Shown: positions 1 through 13,200 of the stretch, piece by piece
Layout of the letters: each line of letters opens with the position of its first letter
How positions within the stretch are numbered: position 1 is the first letter of the stretch
NCBI GenBank assembly: GCA_033002965.1
Contig: JAURVB010014937.1
Coordinates: 62,001 to 126,000, forward strand
DNA: 64,000 bases
From: Piper betle
Lineage: Eukaryota > Streptophyta > Magnoliopsida > Piperales > Piperaceae
Reading direction: 5' to 3'
Notes under the pieces: model-generated
Told to the model about the DNA's origin: nothing
What the model saw: the letters and a program-made list of their open reading frames with translations, nothing else
The model's database searches: none
Made by a program: the position numbers and the translations under genes

Positions 1-1863
1 GAACCTAAGTCACATAAAGCATTACAATGAACATTTCCTCCAATTGAACATGGAATCACAAATTTGCCCAGGTCTTTCATCTTAGGAGGTAGTTTTCTTT
101 GGAGGACAGCACTACATTCCTCTGTCATGGCCACAACTTCATTGTCATATACTCTCCTTTTCTTTGCTAAAATATCCTTCAAGTATTTTACATAACTAGG
201 CATTTGTTCAAGTGCTTTAGCAAAAGGTATGTTAATTTGTAATTTCTTAAATATATCAAGAAATTTTTTGAAATATTTTTCATCACTTTGTTTCACTCAA
301 TCTAGAAGGAAATGGTACCTTTTTTTCGACCTCTTCTATATGTACCTCATCTTTCTCTTTCCCTTTTCTTCTGAGTAAGCTAACCAATGTATTGGGTTCA
401 TGTTCGTTGTTTGGCTTTTCATCTTTTTCCTTAACTTCATTGGGCTGAACTGGTTCTTGTAAAGTAATACCACTCTTGGTTGTTACAGCTTTGCAATGCT
501 CTTGACCGTCTTTCCTTGGTTGTTCTAGTTGGCTTGGAAGTACACCCTTGGGTCGCTCACTTGGTTCCTTGTTTAATTGCAACACAACTTGTTGCATAAA
601 CTGTTGTTGTTGTTGTTGTTGATTATGCATGAATTGTTGCATAGTTTGTTGCATAGAATTGAACATTTGGATCAAATCCGGTTGTTGTGGCTGAAAAGGA
701 AGTGAAGGAGGTCAAGAATGTTGTGATGGTGGTGGTGGATTATTGGGGATAGCAGCCGATTGTGGATAATTATTCCATGAAAAGTTGGGGTTATTACGCC
801 AACCCGCATTGTAGGTATTGGAATAGGGATTGTTGTTCCTATTAAAGTTGCCTATGTAGTTAAATTGATCTGCTGCACATTGACTTGTAGAATGTCCTTG
901 TCCATACCATTCACACCTTGGCTCCACAACCTTAACATGTCCCTGCATATTAATATTTTGAACTTGATTAGCTATAGCACTAAGCTAAGCAGATAAAGTA
1001 GTAAGTGCATTTAATTCTAAAACTCCAGTAATCCTCCTTGGGTGCCTTTCTTGTGTTGCATGGTGGTTGCTAGGAACCATTAATTCTAGCCAGTTGAAAA
1101 GCTTCATGAGGGTTCTTCCTAAGAAACGATCCATTGGCCGCCGCATCAACTTTGTTCTTTGTTTGCCCCAACAACCTGTTATAGAAAGTTTGCAGTTGCA
1201 TCCATCTTTCTATACCGTGGTTGGGACACTTTTTCAACAATTCTTTAAATCTTTCTCATGCCTCAAAGAGAGAGTCACCATCAAACTGCAAAAAAGATAA
1301 AATTCGTTACGTAATCTAGTAGTTTTAGAAGGAGGAAAATATTTTAACAAAAATTTCTTAGACAATTCATCCTAAGTGGTAATTGAATCTAATGATGACA
1401 ACCACTCTTTCGCACTTCCTATTAATGAGAATGGAAATAAGCAAAGGCGAAGAGCGTCACCAAAGACACCAGGTTTCTTATACATATTGCAAACTGATAG
1501 GATAATCAATGATATGCCTATTAGGATATTCAGTAGGTGATCCGCTAAATTGTCGTATAGTTTGTAACATGTTAAATAAAATTGGTTTAAGCTAAAAGTG
1601 GGTCGCATCAACCGATGGTGCAATAATACTAGGTTGTAACCCTCTTCAAAAGGTACAACCCAATCTTGAATTGCCCTATTGTCATCATTGGCTACTGCTA
1701 CAATTGGTGGAAGTGGAGGCATTTGTTGTTGTTGTGGGTCCATGGCTTCTTCTTCTATTGCTTCTTGTGCTCTTATTTGAGCGGCACGCAAGTTTCTCAA
1801 AGTCCTTTCAATCTCTGGATCACAAGAAAACAAGGGTGACTGCACTAATCGATGTATAAACAA
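1..1863 (-). pseudogene. Decayed gag of Tat/Athila-like retrotransposon
   Basis: Gag forms the virus-like particle and binds element RNA. Conceptual fragments in order on the minus strand are as follows. First, an N-terminal part with a MDPQQQQ stretch (about 1740). Second, the Retrotrans_gag core with DALRLCLFPFSL and AKEWLSSLDSITT (about 1372-1480). A stop follows where this family has Trp (about 1372). A third fragment has RFKELLKKCPNHGIERWMQ and FYNRLLGQTKNKVDAAANG (about 1070-1290, read as degenerate sequence). Then come one CCHC-like knuckle, CEWYGQGHSTSQCA (about 860-910), a Gln-rich run (about 590-640) and an AVTTKSG motif (about 470-490). Several stops and frameshifts break it, so it cannot encode a full Gag. 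It is continuous with the PBS and LTR to its right. Family assignment is by remembered motif similarity. Confidence 0.85.
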
Positions 1864-1995
1864 ATGATAATAAGGAAGAAGACAATGATATAGTATTTTC
1901 TTTTTATTTTCTTAAAACAAATCACACAATAAAATCTAAAAATAAAAGAAAAAGGCTCAAAATCCTATTCCTAAATTAACTAAGAAAATTTGATC

Positions 1996-2013
1996 TCCCT
2001 GGCAACAGCGCCA
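1996..2013 (-). promoter_or_regulatory. Primer binding site, tRNA-Asp type
   Basis: The minus strand reads TGGCGCTGTTGCCAGGGA, six bases inside the LTR end. It closely resembles the TGGCGCCGTTGCCGGGGA-type PBS of Athila/Tat elements, which is complementary to the 3' end of plant tRNA-Asp. Two transitions from that form suggest age. It fixes the minus-strand direction of the element. Confidence 0.85.
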
Positions 2014-2019
2014 AAAACT

Positions 2020-3202
2020 TGATCGATTAATTTCAATGACGTGCAAGTATACACGATTGAAATAAGTAATATAATGATAAATTTAAATATCATCCCACAG
2101 AGAGATGAATTTCCTTAAATTAATTAAAGCAAATGATATTAAGAACAGAAAAAATAATCAACTTAACTAAATCTAAGTAATAACTTTAAATTAAAGAAAG
2201 AGTTATAAGGATAAAACTTATCTAGAGTCGAATTTCCCTTGACATGAATTTAATATTCATCAAATCTTACTCTTATCTTTTCTTCGGATTGTCGATCTAG
2301 GATAATTATATGACATGGTGGCTCCCACTCCTTCATGCTTCTATTATTTTACCTCAATTTCTACCTCACAATGATAATTGATTAATCAACAAAATAATGC
2401 ATTAAGATTTGCCTTACAACCGCATACGGTGTTGTGTATCTTCCGACCACAACAACAAGCAAGTCAAAAGACTCATCGTATGATGAATTATCAATGACTA
2501 GTCTAATTAATTTCTCCTGAAATCTAATTAAATTTTATGATCTAAGAAATAGCCAATCAATCTATTCTTAGCATTAAGAACCTGATAATTCAAACAATCC
2601 AATGGAATAAAAGAGTAAGAGGTTGAAATGAATTCAATTAAACCATGTTAAGTTCCATTCTTCTCTAGAACGAAATAAAAAACTACTTCATAATAAACAT
2701 AGAAAACAGTATAAATAAGAAACTAATTTTCATTATGAAAGGGAAAGAAATTACAATAACTTGAAATATTTCTTTTACTAAACTCCTAAGCCAAGAGTTG
2801 AGATATCAAACAACAAATGACCACCCTTTTAAAAAGAAGATGGGATACAAGAATTCAAGGAGGGACTCCACAACTCGATTTGGTCTAGTTGATTATGATG
2901 TCCGATGAAATTTCCAACTATTTGACATACTTAAATGCAGCCAAAACAATGTACATCCATCTTTATTGAACTTTGTCAACACCATAAATTGTAGCCATTG
3001 GGTGGCCATGACCTTTCAATTCTAAAGCTTAATTTATTTCACATTTTTCTGCATTAAAACTACAAAATTAAGCATATCTCGTAAAATATTAATTAAATAG
3101 AATATAACGAGAAATATCACCTAATTAATAATACTTATACCTGAGAAATACAAAATCACATTAAAAATATGGGTAAATATTGTATACTTTAAATACTTAA
3201 CA
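2020..3202 (-). repeat. 5' LTR of the Tat/Athila-like element
   Basis: The LTR is 1183 bp. It starts TGTTAAGTATTTAAAG at 3202 and ends AATCGATCA at 2020, next to the PBS. It aligns along its length in reverse orientation with the solo LTR at 21259-22415; both share the TGTTAAG start, a segment with ACACAACACCGTATGCG-like sequence and the ATCTCTCTGTGGGA-type segment. Confidence 0.88.
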
Positions 3203-4039
3203 CTTGGTCGTTTTCTTTTTGTACTACATAGATCTACAAGTTATATGTTGAATATATCGGCTGATTTGGCATGGATGATCATGAAAAGGTCTAAAATTAG
3301 ATTAAAGGTAGCAGCTTTCAAGGCTTTAGTGGCTTGATCATCATTTTACCCAATTTTTACTACTTGTTGTAGTCTTTATTTCATGACCTACGTAATACTC
3401 ATCTGTTATTCTTGATATTGGAAACATCTCATAAATTTTCCAACATAAAATGACCTTAATTAGGGACTGAACAAATTTATTAAACCATAGTGTGTACGTG
3501 TTCTATTCTGCTCTATTTGTCTATATTTTGTGTTGAGCTAGATGGTAGGTTTATTATATGACCACATAAAATCCATAAAAATTATATAATAATTCACTAA
3601 GTGTATACTAAAAATGTATAAATTTTAAAATTAAACAATATTCATTGTTATGGATTAAATTGTTTGGATTGTTGGACTGCACAAGAACTAGGTTCATAAT
3701 CCAGTTTCTATGATTTCAATTGAAATATCTATGGAGACTATAACCCTTTGTTGAAAAAATATTAAGTAAATTATATAGTTTAATAAGTATCCTAATAATG
3801 TCTCTGTAAACTTTCAGAGCATTTGGGTAAGAAGGTAATTCAGTAAAGTTTTCTAATTCTGCCCTGGTTGGGTAAATTACAGAAATCACTAAATCAGCAT
3901 TCAAGATTAGAAAAATAAAGCTCGTGCTTCCCTTCCCTAGCTGCTTCCCTTCCCTAGAAATCTAAATGGAAGCATAAAGCTCATGCTTTACAGCAACTAT
4001 CCACGTCCAAACTCTGTTCTGTACCAAGACACGACTCCT

Positions 4040-4796
4040 GGCTAGCAGCACCGCTGGGACTGCAAGGTGATCTCCGTCCAGCCAGCAGCACCACCGGGAA
4101 CTCTTCCCTGCTCCATGCACGACAACCCAACATCAAGGCCAAGCGCGGTGAGCGTGCACGGCATGAGCCTTGGCAGGCGAACTAGTATAGGTGTTTTGAA
4201 TCAGCATTCATCCTTGAAATTTGACCCACAAACTGCTATAACTCCACCACCCATCAGCAGCAAGGTTCCAAGCGAGCCATCCCTTCGACCCAGCAGCCAG
4301 AGAGGTCGTCGGGGTTGTGAGCAGCTGCTTTGTAATTGTTTACAATTGCCCATCCTTGCCCAAATTCTTGCACTCATCGGCCATGGTGAATTTCAGTTTA
4401 CCATTTAGTTTTAGTTGTTTATTGTTGATTTCAGACTTTATTTCTCATGTTTATCAAGCTTATTATCAATTAAAAAGAATATGCATGAAAGAAAATTAAG
4501 AAGAGGGAGATATGAAGGATACCCAAGCAAAGAGGAAGAAGTCAGCACGAGTAAGGAGGAGAAGAAAATGCGAATGAAGGCTAGGGTAAGGAGGATGTCC
4601 CTTATAAAAATAAAATGAAATGACAGTTAGGGTATGTGAAAACACCCCAACACTAGCATTTCGTTTAACTAGGTAAATAATAAAATGGGTAAATAATTAA
4701 CCAGGAAGAATTGACCAAGTAGAGAATATAATACGTTCGGTCCTTCCTAGACTGTGTCGAATATATATATATATATATATATATTCAGTCTTTACA
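4040..4796 (-). repeat. Y-type LTR fragment, minus orientation
   Basis: The reverse complement of this stretch follows the first ~700 bp of the Y LTR at 15378-16070. It starts TGTAAAGACTG at 4796, then has the shared GGACCGAA and TTATATTCTCTAC segment, the TAATTATTTACCCATTTTAT segment and the CGAAGGGATGGCTCGC segment. The 3' part of the Y LTR (tandem repeats and GTTGTTACA end) is missing, so this copy is truncated; the left boundary is approximate. The GC-richer 4067-4408 reading frame lies inside it and is not treated as a gene. Confidence 0.7.
4761..4784. repeat. (AT)n microsatellite
   Basis: Twelve AT units near the 5' end of the minus-strand Y fragment. Confidence 0.95.
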
Positions 4797-5304
4797 GGCT
4801 TTGCCTCTTCTTCTATCCCGGTGTGATCTGATTATGATTGGATTCCATCTTTTATTAGGTTACGTAAGTTGAGCTCATCAATTTAGGACGTAGGGCTCAT
4901 CCATGTTTGTGGATCTCTCTTGCTCTACCCTTATGTTTGGCTCTTAAGTGTCACGTTTAATTGCATTTAAAACGATAGGACAATGTCGACAACATTTTTA
5001 TCAGATCCCTCTGACACTGGGTCATTTAGGTCCATTTTGTCGTAAGTTTAATAAAACTACACGGATGATATCCCTTTTTGGTTTTTGAACTGAAGCTCTA
5101 GAAATGTATGATACAAGCCTCTTCCCTAAGCCTATTATATAAGTACGTGTATTTTTAGGGATTTGACGAATAAGAGAATGAGAAGTTTGGAGATATGCAG
5201 ATTGCACTATTACCCCTTCTACCCTTAAGTGGTGCAATGTACGTAGGGTATTGCGAATGCATCGCATTTCCAAAAATTGTGGGACATTGGCTTCGAGCCA
5301 CATG

Positions 5305-7731
5305 TGTAAAACCCGTGACTCGAGTCAGAATTTTACGGGAGTGAACCAGTCGGTTCAACCGTCGGTTCGAGTCGAGTCAGCTTCATGGACCGGGAGCTGA
5401 GTTGAGCCCAACTGTGAGTTATGAGCGATGAGGGTCATGTATGCTCAAGTGTACGATGATAACGTCTAAAAGATGATGAAAAATGGGTTATCAAGTATAT
5501 GGAGGTATGCAGTATTGATTGTTATTTTTATTTGATCGTAGAATAGTTTTATGCCGAATAACACATTAGGACGCGTTGGATTATATTCAGGTGGGTTATT
5601 AGTTATAGAGCATATCATTTGGATGTTGTTGTGTTTGTTTTATTTTATGAGATATTTCCATATCTTTATAGATTTTTTTAGAATTTATTACGAACTAGTT
5701 ATTATTTTAACTCGAGTAGGAATAGAGTCAATACTTATTTACTAGTCTGCCATTGAGGGTATTTTTCTCCCTCCTGACACTTACCCTCCCAAAACCCTCG
5801 CTGCTGTGTGTTGCCGCCGCCAACGCCGCAGTGCCACCGATCGACGCCGCTCCGCTTGCCGCGCCATCGCCGTACAACCCCGACCAACCCCGGCCACTAA
5901 TCGCCTGCCGGCGTGCTGCCGCAATGCCACGAAGCCGCCTCAGCTGTCGCCACTCCGGGCTGGATTCCGCCCCCGTTCGGTCACCGTCACCGCCGTTGTG
6001 ACCACCAGTCTCACCCACTCGCCGTTGCCGACGTTTCCCCCACCATCCCGAGTGCCGTCGAGGCCGGCCGCAGCCCTGATCGGAGCACGTCGCCGCCGCC
6101 ACCCATTTTCGACGCCGCCGCTGACCGCCATCGCCACCCCGACTACCTTGTTTGACACCACCATTGGACCAAACTCGTCGAGCTGGTGCCGATAGACCCC
6201 CTGATTGCCCCGTCCCGAATCATCGCCGGAAAACTGTCAGAATCCGCCGAAAAACCGCCAGAACCACCTGAAAATTAGATTCGTGGGAAATTTGCCGGAT
6301 CATCCACCAAACACACCCGGTCCAATCTGATCGGACTTCGGACGCCGCTAGATGCCAAATTCGAGTTTTGAGCCATGAAACAGAAACCCTAGCCGTCGCC
6401 GATTTTTGGCGACGCGATGTATAATTTATTTTAACTTAATTATTTGAAAGTATTGATTATTAGAATTGCATCCTAGGATTGGTGAATTGTGTGTTATAAT
6501 AATCTATATAAATGTAGATTTGATTAAGGATAAAATATGAAATTTGTTTGATTGAGTGGTGTTAAAAATGGAGGCTAAGAAACTAATTAGGGTAACTAGG
6601 TAATGATCATGATCTAATGCAAACTAGCCTAAGTAGACTTGCTAGAATTGATATAGGTTGATGTGTGTTGATTGATGCGTGATTGTGTTGATTGTGTGTG
6701 CATGCTATAGGATGTGTGATTCATCATGCGGGCGTTAGTTTTTAGCTTGATTGTGTAGGTACGATGTAGGAGCTCGCCGCCTAGGCGCATGGACCAGTTT
6801 GGAGCTTCTACCAGGTCCGTTTAGGACTCGTTCTCTATTTTTTATGCTACTCTATTGTGTATTGATTTATCATGTGCAGGACGAGTTAAGTGGCGTTTTA
6901 TCGGATCCCACTTAACTCGGGCAATTTAGCCAACAGTTTTTCAGATTAATAACCCTCGAGGATGAGATCCCTCGAGTTTGTTTTCGAACTTCAGATCCAG
7001 CTCACGATGCCTTCGAGCCTATTGTATAAATCCCAACCTAGACCTATATATATGTATAGTTTTCACGTTTTCAGTGAGAGATTGAATGAGGGAAATCCGA
7101 CTACCGTGCTATGCGAGCGGGCACGTGTGAGCCGATAGTGGGCTCTGGAATGGTGTGCGGGCTGTTTCATTCCCGAGGGATCCTGACAACTCCACCTTTG
7201 AGTTTGTGGTGTAACGTATAATGATGATGTGTTAATGCTATGTGAATGATAATTTAGATGTGTTTGTTTGGATGAATTGCCTGTTATGAAATGAACAGAT
7301 AGATGTGAATGAGCAGGGAGCCTTGGGTTCAGCCTTGGCTTAGATGAAAACAAATGAGATAATAATGGAATGCCGCGGTAGATTGTTATGTTTTGTCGTA
7401 TTTTGATAAAATATTTATATACCTTTGTTGTGGACAGGTTGGCCCTTATTGCACTTTTAGGGGAACCTCTGTCCGTTTTTACGTAGTAGTATATATTTTC
7501 TTTTAGTTTCTCATTTATTGTTTTGTCTTGTTTTTGCTTGTACATCATAGCATGCATGTAGGACCGTGTTAGAACCCAAATGTTCCCATTCATGTATTTC
7601 ATGTTTGCATCTCCATCTTGAGATGCCGAGGGCAGATCCGGGTCGGCTTAACCGCAATAGATTAGCGAACGGTTCGGTCGCCAGTGACATTTCCAGGTCG
7701 GTTCACGGGTGAGCCGAAACGGGGTGTTACA
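5305..7731 (+). mobile_element. T1 (Tekay/Del-like) solo LTR
   Basis: It begins TGTAAAACCCGTGACTCGAG and ends GGGGTGTTACA. It is flanked by a perfect 5-bp duplication, ACATG (5300-5304 and 7732-7736). It is 2427 bp, shorter than the 2.8-kb LTRs of element B, largely because a few hundred bp are missing near 7200 (after TTTGAGTT it jumps to GTGTAACGTATAATG). There is no PBS or internal sequence, so it is a product of LTR-LTR recombination. The insertion splits X copy 1: the join GAGCCACATG to GGTACCATAG matches the uninterrupted sequence at 31528-31545. Reading frames in the GC-rich part (5728-6195) are LTR sequence. Confidence 0.93.
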
Positions 7732-7778
7732 ACATGGGTACCATAGCGGGTGATATATGGAAGATGTGACGGCATAAG

Positions 7779-7780
<2 letters not shown>

Positions 7781-7828
<48 letters not shown>
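7781..7828. repeat. (AT)n microsatellite
   Basis: 24 AT units inside X copy 1. The corresponding site in copy 2 (about 31580) has only a few units, so the array expanded after the copies separated. Confidence 0.95.
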
Positions 7829-7831
<3 letters not shown>

Positions 7832-9538
7832 TATATATGTAAGATGCCTCTTTGTAGGCAATTATGGTATGATATGTGGCCACATCAGCCTTTGCTTACC
7901 ACCCTATATGATTGTAGAAGTTTCTACAACTTTTCGTAGGTATTTAAATACCCATTTGCAAGTAATGTTATATTCCTAGTCTCTATATGACCAATAATCA
8001 ATTCCTTGATTACTGACATTTTTCTCTAATATATGTAGGTGAATAGTCTTTGGACTGGCATAGGCGGACGGATCAAAATGCTCGTGGCAGGATATTTTGT
8101 GCTATATTTGTATTAATTATTTAATTGATGTAATTTGAAATTGGGATGTAGTATGTTACGGAATAAGCCATGAAGTTATATGAACGTGTATGATTCGGGA
8201 TAAGTTAATTGATTATTGTTGTGCACGGGTGTTTTATATATCATTACATTATTATTGTGAGGGAGACACACTTTGGAGCACTCTAACCATCGTCTGCAAG
8301 GTATAAGCCTCAAAGTCCCGGAACACGATGAGCTTACTAGGTACGTGAAACATATTTGTTGTAACTGTATGTATGTGATAAAGAAATGTAGGTAGGATGA
8401 GCAAGCGGTTCACACACACTTGAAAACCCATATGAAGTCGGGGTGTTAAGGTTTGATGTTCTGGCAACCGATGATGTTGTGTTTAATTATTTTATAATTT
8501 TCTCGCACATGTCGGGTATGTAGAATAGGTAACCATGACCACTTTTTAAAATCTTCACATTCATCTACATGTAAGAAATTAAAAAATATAATGTATTACT
8601 TGAACTAAGTAGTAAGAAAATGTTCATGTCAAAGTATGTAACCTCAAAACTGAAGTGAGGGCGTGCCTCTACTGCAATTGAGAGTGATCATTAGTATGTT
8701 TAAAGTCACGACTCATAATCGCATTGAAGGTTTTGCCTCCCTTGCAGTTAGGGGTGATCATATTAGATCCTTAAATTTAAGAGTCTCTCTATCTAGTATG
8801 AATAAGCATGTATATGTGATGAAACCCTATTAGGTTGCCCATCTTAAGCCTCCTCGAGGGTTGAGATCTACTTTAGTAAAATTTGTATGAAAGTAGTCGA
8901 ATGAAATAGTTTTTTAATTTATAATATCAAGCTTTTCTTAACTCTTAGGCCAAAAAATGGGGGTGTTAGAGCTAAATTCAAAAATTATATTATAGCCCAC
9001 AAATAATGTAGATACTTATGTCGAATAATAAGTAAATATTGGATTATAATAAGTTTATTATGGTAGGGAAGACCAATTAAAGAATAAAAAATTCATTAAA
9101 AAGAAAGTGATATACAAATACAAGAGAAAATTGAATGTATACACACTTGTATACCCAAACCATCAATGGGAATAATTTTGGGAGAGATATGAAATTAATT
9201 ATTAAAAGCATCATTAAATAATAGAGATATATAAAAAGCATGCACTTATTTATATATAAACAGAATATAAAAGAAATAGGCAATAAAAAACCTAACTAGG
9301 CATATCAAATTAAATTAAAGCCTATGATCATAATGAAATAAAAAATTATGAAATATTTTAATAAAATATTGGATAAGAAAATAGACCACTTGGATATAGT
9401 ATATATACCATGAACAATTAATTGACAAGCACTATTTTTTGTCAGAAAATATTAAATAAGTGTATAGTCAGCTATTTGAAGGAAAAAAGAAATTGGTCAA
9501 TGTTTATGTCCACGACTGAACACTATGTCGTCCACTCA

Positions 9539-9650
9539 TATTTGATTGGACAGTTTATAGAGAAACGATATTTAATTGGACAATTTATTTACAAACCGTA
9601 TTTAACGAACTGTTTATCGACAAACCATAAATTATATGGACAAACTTTAA
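9539..9650. repeat. 30-bp minisatellite, about 3.5 units
   Basis: Units begin near 9539, 9569, 9599 and 9628 and follow the pattern TATTTRATTGGACARTTTAT plus about 10 more bases ending AAACCG or similar. Divergence between units shows it is old. Confidence 0.75.
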
Positions 9651-9815
9651 CAATATGTCTAAGTCCAAATCCATTAAAAAGGTTGGTTGTACAATTTTTT
9701 TTAAATGGACAACGTGCTAGAATTGAACCTCATCCACAAACGTGTAAGTTTAATAGCCAAGCCAATAATAATTTAGTCCAAGGTTAAAAAAATACAAATC
9801 CATGATTAATATTAT

Positions 9816-9841
9816 AATATATATATATATATATATATATG
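9816..9841. repeat. (AT)n microsatellite
   Basis: Simple AT run in the spacer. Confidence 0.9.
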
Positions 9842-10200
9842 TTAATAACATGTTATAAACTTATAAAACCCTAGGGAGAGAACCCGAAGGTGGCAGCGGT
9901 ACCGCAGGCAGCAAATGAGCAGACTTTTCCTTTTAAAAGTTATGTAACGTCCTTCCCAGATCTGTTTCCCGACGGGTTTTTTTTATATTTTTGTACTAAA
10001 AGTTGTGAATTTTTCTATCACTTACTCTGATGGATCACCGTTTCTCCTAGTCTCAAGTATGATCATAATTAAAAACACGTTAATTAAAATAATTAACACA
10101 AAAAAGAGTTGTAAAATCCTGGCTTTGTACTTAACTATTTTAGTTTTGGTTCAATCGTGACCCTGAATTGAGCTACTTGTTCAGCCCTTTTGCCGCATAT

Positions 10201-10208
<8 letters not shown>

Positions 10209-10264
<56 letters not shown>
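10209..10264. repeat. (AT)n microsatellite
   Basis: About 28 AT units near the 5' end of the X solo LTR. Confidence 0.95.
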
Positions 10265-10267
<3 letters not shown>

Positions 10268-13200
10268 TTGCCCTGCTGAACGCTATATGCACAAATTTTT
10301 ATATTTGGTTCGGTCAAGTCGAGTCTAGTTAGGCCTTAAGAACGAGTCCCATGTATCTCGTTACTTTTTGTGTGTTGTGGTCATGTTTGTTTCGGTTGTT
10401 TTCGGTCGAAAAAAAAAACCTAAAATGATGAAAATGAGGACCAGACATAAAAGGCGTCATGTGAACGCCCTCACATGTAGACAAAGTTTAAATTTAATGC
10501 TCAAGTTCAGACCACAAACTCTAAGGCGCCCTCACAGCGCCGTCATGCCCATAATTTTTATTTTGGGAAATTTTTCCATGTTGTATTATTTATTTACTTT
10601 ATAAACTACCAAATCATTTCCCATTTTCTTAAAAAAATATAAATCGCAACACACCTTTTAGGTGTGGCACCCATTCCTATGACATTACCAAGCCAACTAC
10701 CCTCTACTTTTATGAAACCCCACCCTTATCATCACCTTTCCAGTCCAACCTAACTACTCCACTCACCCTCAACGTCCCTCTCCTTCTCCCAACCTTCTTC
10801 TTCACTCTTTGAGCTCTCTCTAGCCATCCTTTGCCTTCCAAAATATTATTCTTTCTAGGGTTTAAAACTTAGAGTGCGAAAACTCAAAGTAACCTCCCCT
10901 TGAACCGTTAAAGGTATGTTCTTTCCCCAGTTTTGGTTGATAATTCTTGTTTTGGTTGCTGTTTTGTGCATGGATGTTATTTTTTGCATTTTTATTGAAT
11001 TTTTACCTTGTATAAATGCCTCTTAAAGAATTTTGAGAGGTGGTTTCATATTGTTCTCATGTGTAGATATATAGTTATGATTTTTGTATCACCTGTGTGT
11101 CCAGATCTGCACTAGTTAAGCATAAAATTTATAAATCATGTTTTAGATGTCGGATTTGTATGATCTTGGTCCATTTGTTTTCACATGACATATATCTACA
11201 AGTTATATGTTGAGCATGTCTACTGATTTGGTATGGATGATCATGAAAAGGTCCAACATTGGATGAATGGTGGCAGCTTTCAAGGTTCCGGTGACCTAAT
11301 AGCCCATTTCCCAATTTTTACACCTTGATATGATTTTAATTTCATTATATATCTTATTATTATTTGTTAACCATGTTGTGATCTTAATATCATAAATTTA
11401 CGTACTAAAATTACCTCAACTATGGCCTGAACAAAATTAATGAAACATTGTGCACATCTGTTGTGTTCTATGTTGACTGTCTGTGTTGTGTGTTTAGTTA
11501 AATGTTTGGCTAATAAATAGATCATATAAAAATATATGAAAAATTAAATAATAAATCAATAATTTTTTTTCATAACCCTGAAAATTTTTAATTGAAACAA
11601 AATTCATTCTAATGGTTAATTGGATCGGATTTGTGGAGTACACAGGAACTAAGTTCATAATTCTGTTTTTATGATTTCAATTGAAAAACCTGTGCAAAAT
11701 ATATTTATCGATGGGAAAATTGTATAATAAATTAAATAGTTTATTAAGTTTTCGAATATTGTCTCTATAAATTTTCAGAGCATTTGGGTATGTAACTAAT
11801 TCAGTAGAATTCTCTAATTCTACCCTTGTTGGCTAAATTATAGAAATCACTAAATTAGAAATCAAGAATAAGAAGATTACCTAGGTCCAACTAGTAGAAA
11901 ATTGGAGCTGAAATATTAATAGACTAAACTTTCAAGTGTTGTATAACTATTACAATTGACCAAAGTTTATTTTGACTTCTCAGGCCCATGGGCCAAAATT
12001 TTGAAGTTTGTTATACAATGATGGGGGTACTTTTCATAGAACATTAATCCTACATTAATTAACCTCAATCAATGTGATAATCCACATATTATCACTTATT
12101 AATATTTATGATAGACCCTTAGGGGTGTCTAGGACTAGGGGTTCAAATTTCAGCTTAATCGGATACCATTTGGTCTATCCAAAAATCGTCTGATTAAGTT
12201 CGATGATAAAACACTAAGTACAAAATCATGCACTAAGTAGAATTGTAACCCCAAACCTTAAATTAAACTACCAATGAGGTTTAACGTATCACTAAGAAAA
12301 ATAAGTAAATTAATTAAGTTTTACATTTTGTACATGTAAAACCCGCGATTCGAGTAAGGGTTTTATATTCAGAATCGATCCGTTCGGTCATTATTTTCGA
12401 GTCAAGTATCTTTGAGAACACGTGTACTGAGCTAACGCCAGTCGCGTAAATGAGCTATGAGGGTCATGCGTACCTAAGTATATGATGATAACGTCATGAA
12501 CATAGCAGCAAAGAATGAGTTATCAGAAAATATTAGAGTATGCAAGTTATTTTTTATTATTTTTATGTATAGTGGATCGTAGAATTAGTTTAGGACGCTT
12601 ACCACGTTAGGATGTGTTATGGGTAGTTGGGTGGGTTGTTAGTTATAGAACATGCCATTATAATGTTGTGATGTTTGTTTTATTTTATGGGATTTTTTGA
12701 TTTTTCTGGACTTTTTAAGATTTACGATGACTTAGTTATTATTCTTGACTCAAGACGGAGTCGAGTCAAGCCTTATTTACGAGTTTGCCACCAAACACCC
12801 CGACCTTTTCTTCTACCTCACCCAAACCCTTGCCCCGAAGCCACCCCATGTGTGCCACCGCTGCTGCCGTGGACACCAACCTACCGCAGATCGGCGCCAC
12901 CTAACCCTGCCACAGCGTTGGCATGCCGCCCCGACTAGGCCCGGCCACCATCTGGCTGCCACAACGTGAGGAAGTCGCACCTTTGCGCCGTGCTTCCATA
13001 GCCGATCCCATCGCGGGTGACCGTTGCCGCCATTATCGGGTGGTCGCCTCAACACCCTCGAACCTCTAGTGACCTTCCCCGACCAGATCGGAACCCATCG
13101 CCGTCCAGGTCGGCCGGATTTCTTCACCCATTGCCACCGCCCCTGTTTTAGCCATTTTCTGGCGAGCCGCAGCCTTCGTCAACCACATCGACGTCGTAGA

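Larger units (their letters stand above)
1..3202 (-). mobile_element. Partial Tat/Athila-like Ty3/gypsy retrotransposon
   Basis: Transcription runs leftward: 5' LTR (2020-3202), PBS (1996-2013), then a decayed gag from about 1863 down to the window edge. Pol and the second LTR would lie left of the window. The element is inserted into X-type LTR sequence, which resumes at 3203; the 5 bp after the LTR are CTTGG, but the matching duplication is out of view. The lineage is inferred from the tRNA-Asp-type PBS, the gag motifs and the LTR termini. A solo LTR of the same family lies at 21259-22415 on the plus strand. Confidence 0.85.
3203..8970 (+). repeat. X-type LTR, old copy 1, interrupted and incomplete
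   Basis: Sequence at 3203-3900 matches 11163-11880 (for example CTACAAGTTATATGTTGA and GATTTCAATTGAAA). Sequence at 4797-5304 and 7737-8970 matches 31045-32725. It ends GGGGTGTTAGA at 8970 against GGGTGTTACA in copy 2. About 470 bp present in copy 2 is missing around 3915, where Y-type sequence begins. A Tat-like element (1-3202), a Y fragment and a T1 solo LTR (5305-7731) have invaded it. The left end is outside the window. No coding capacity was seen. Confidence 0.72.
8971..10104. other. AT-rich spacer without recognised gene
   Basis: About 1.1 kb between the two X-type LTRs. It holds a 30-bp minisatellite (9539-9650) and an AT run (9816-9841). No protein similarity, tRNA or TE termini were recognised. 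Confidence 0.6.
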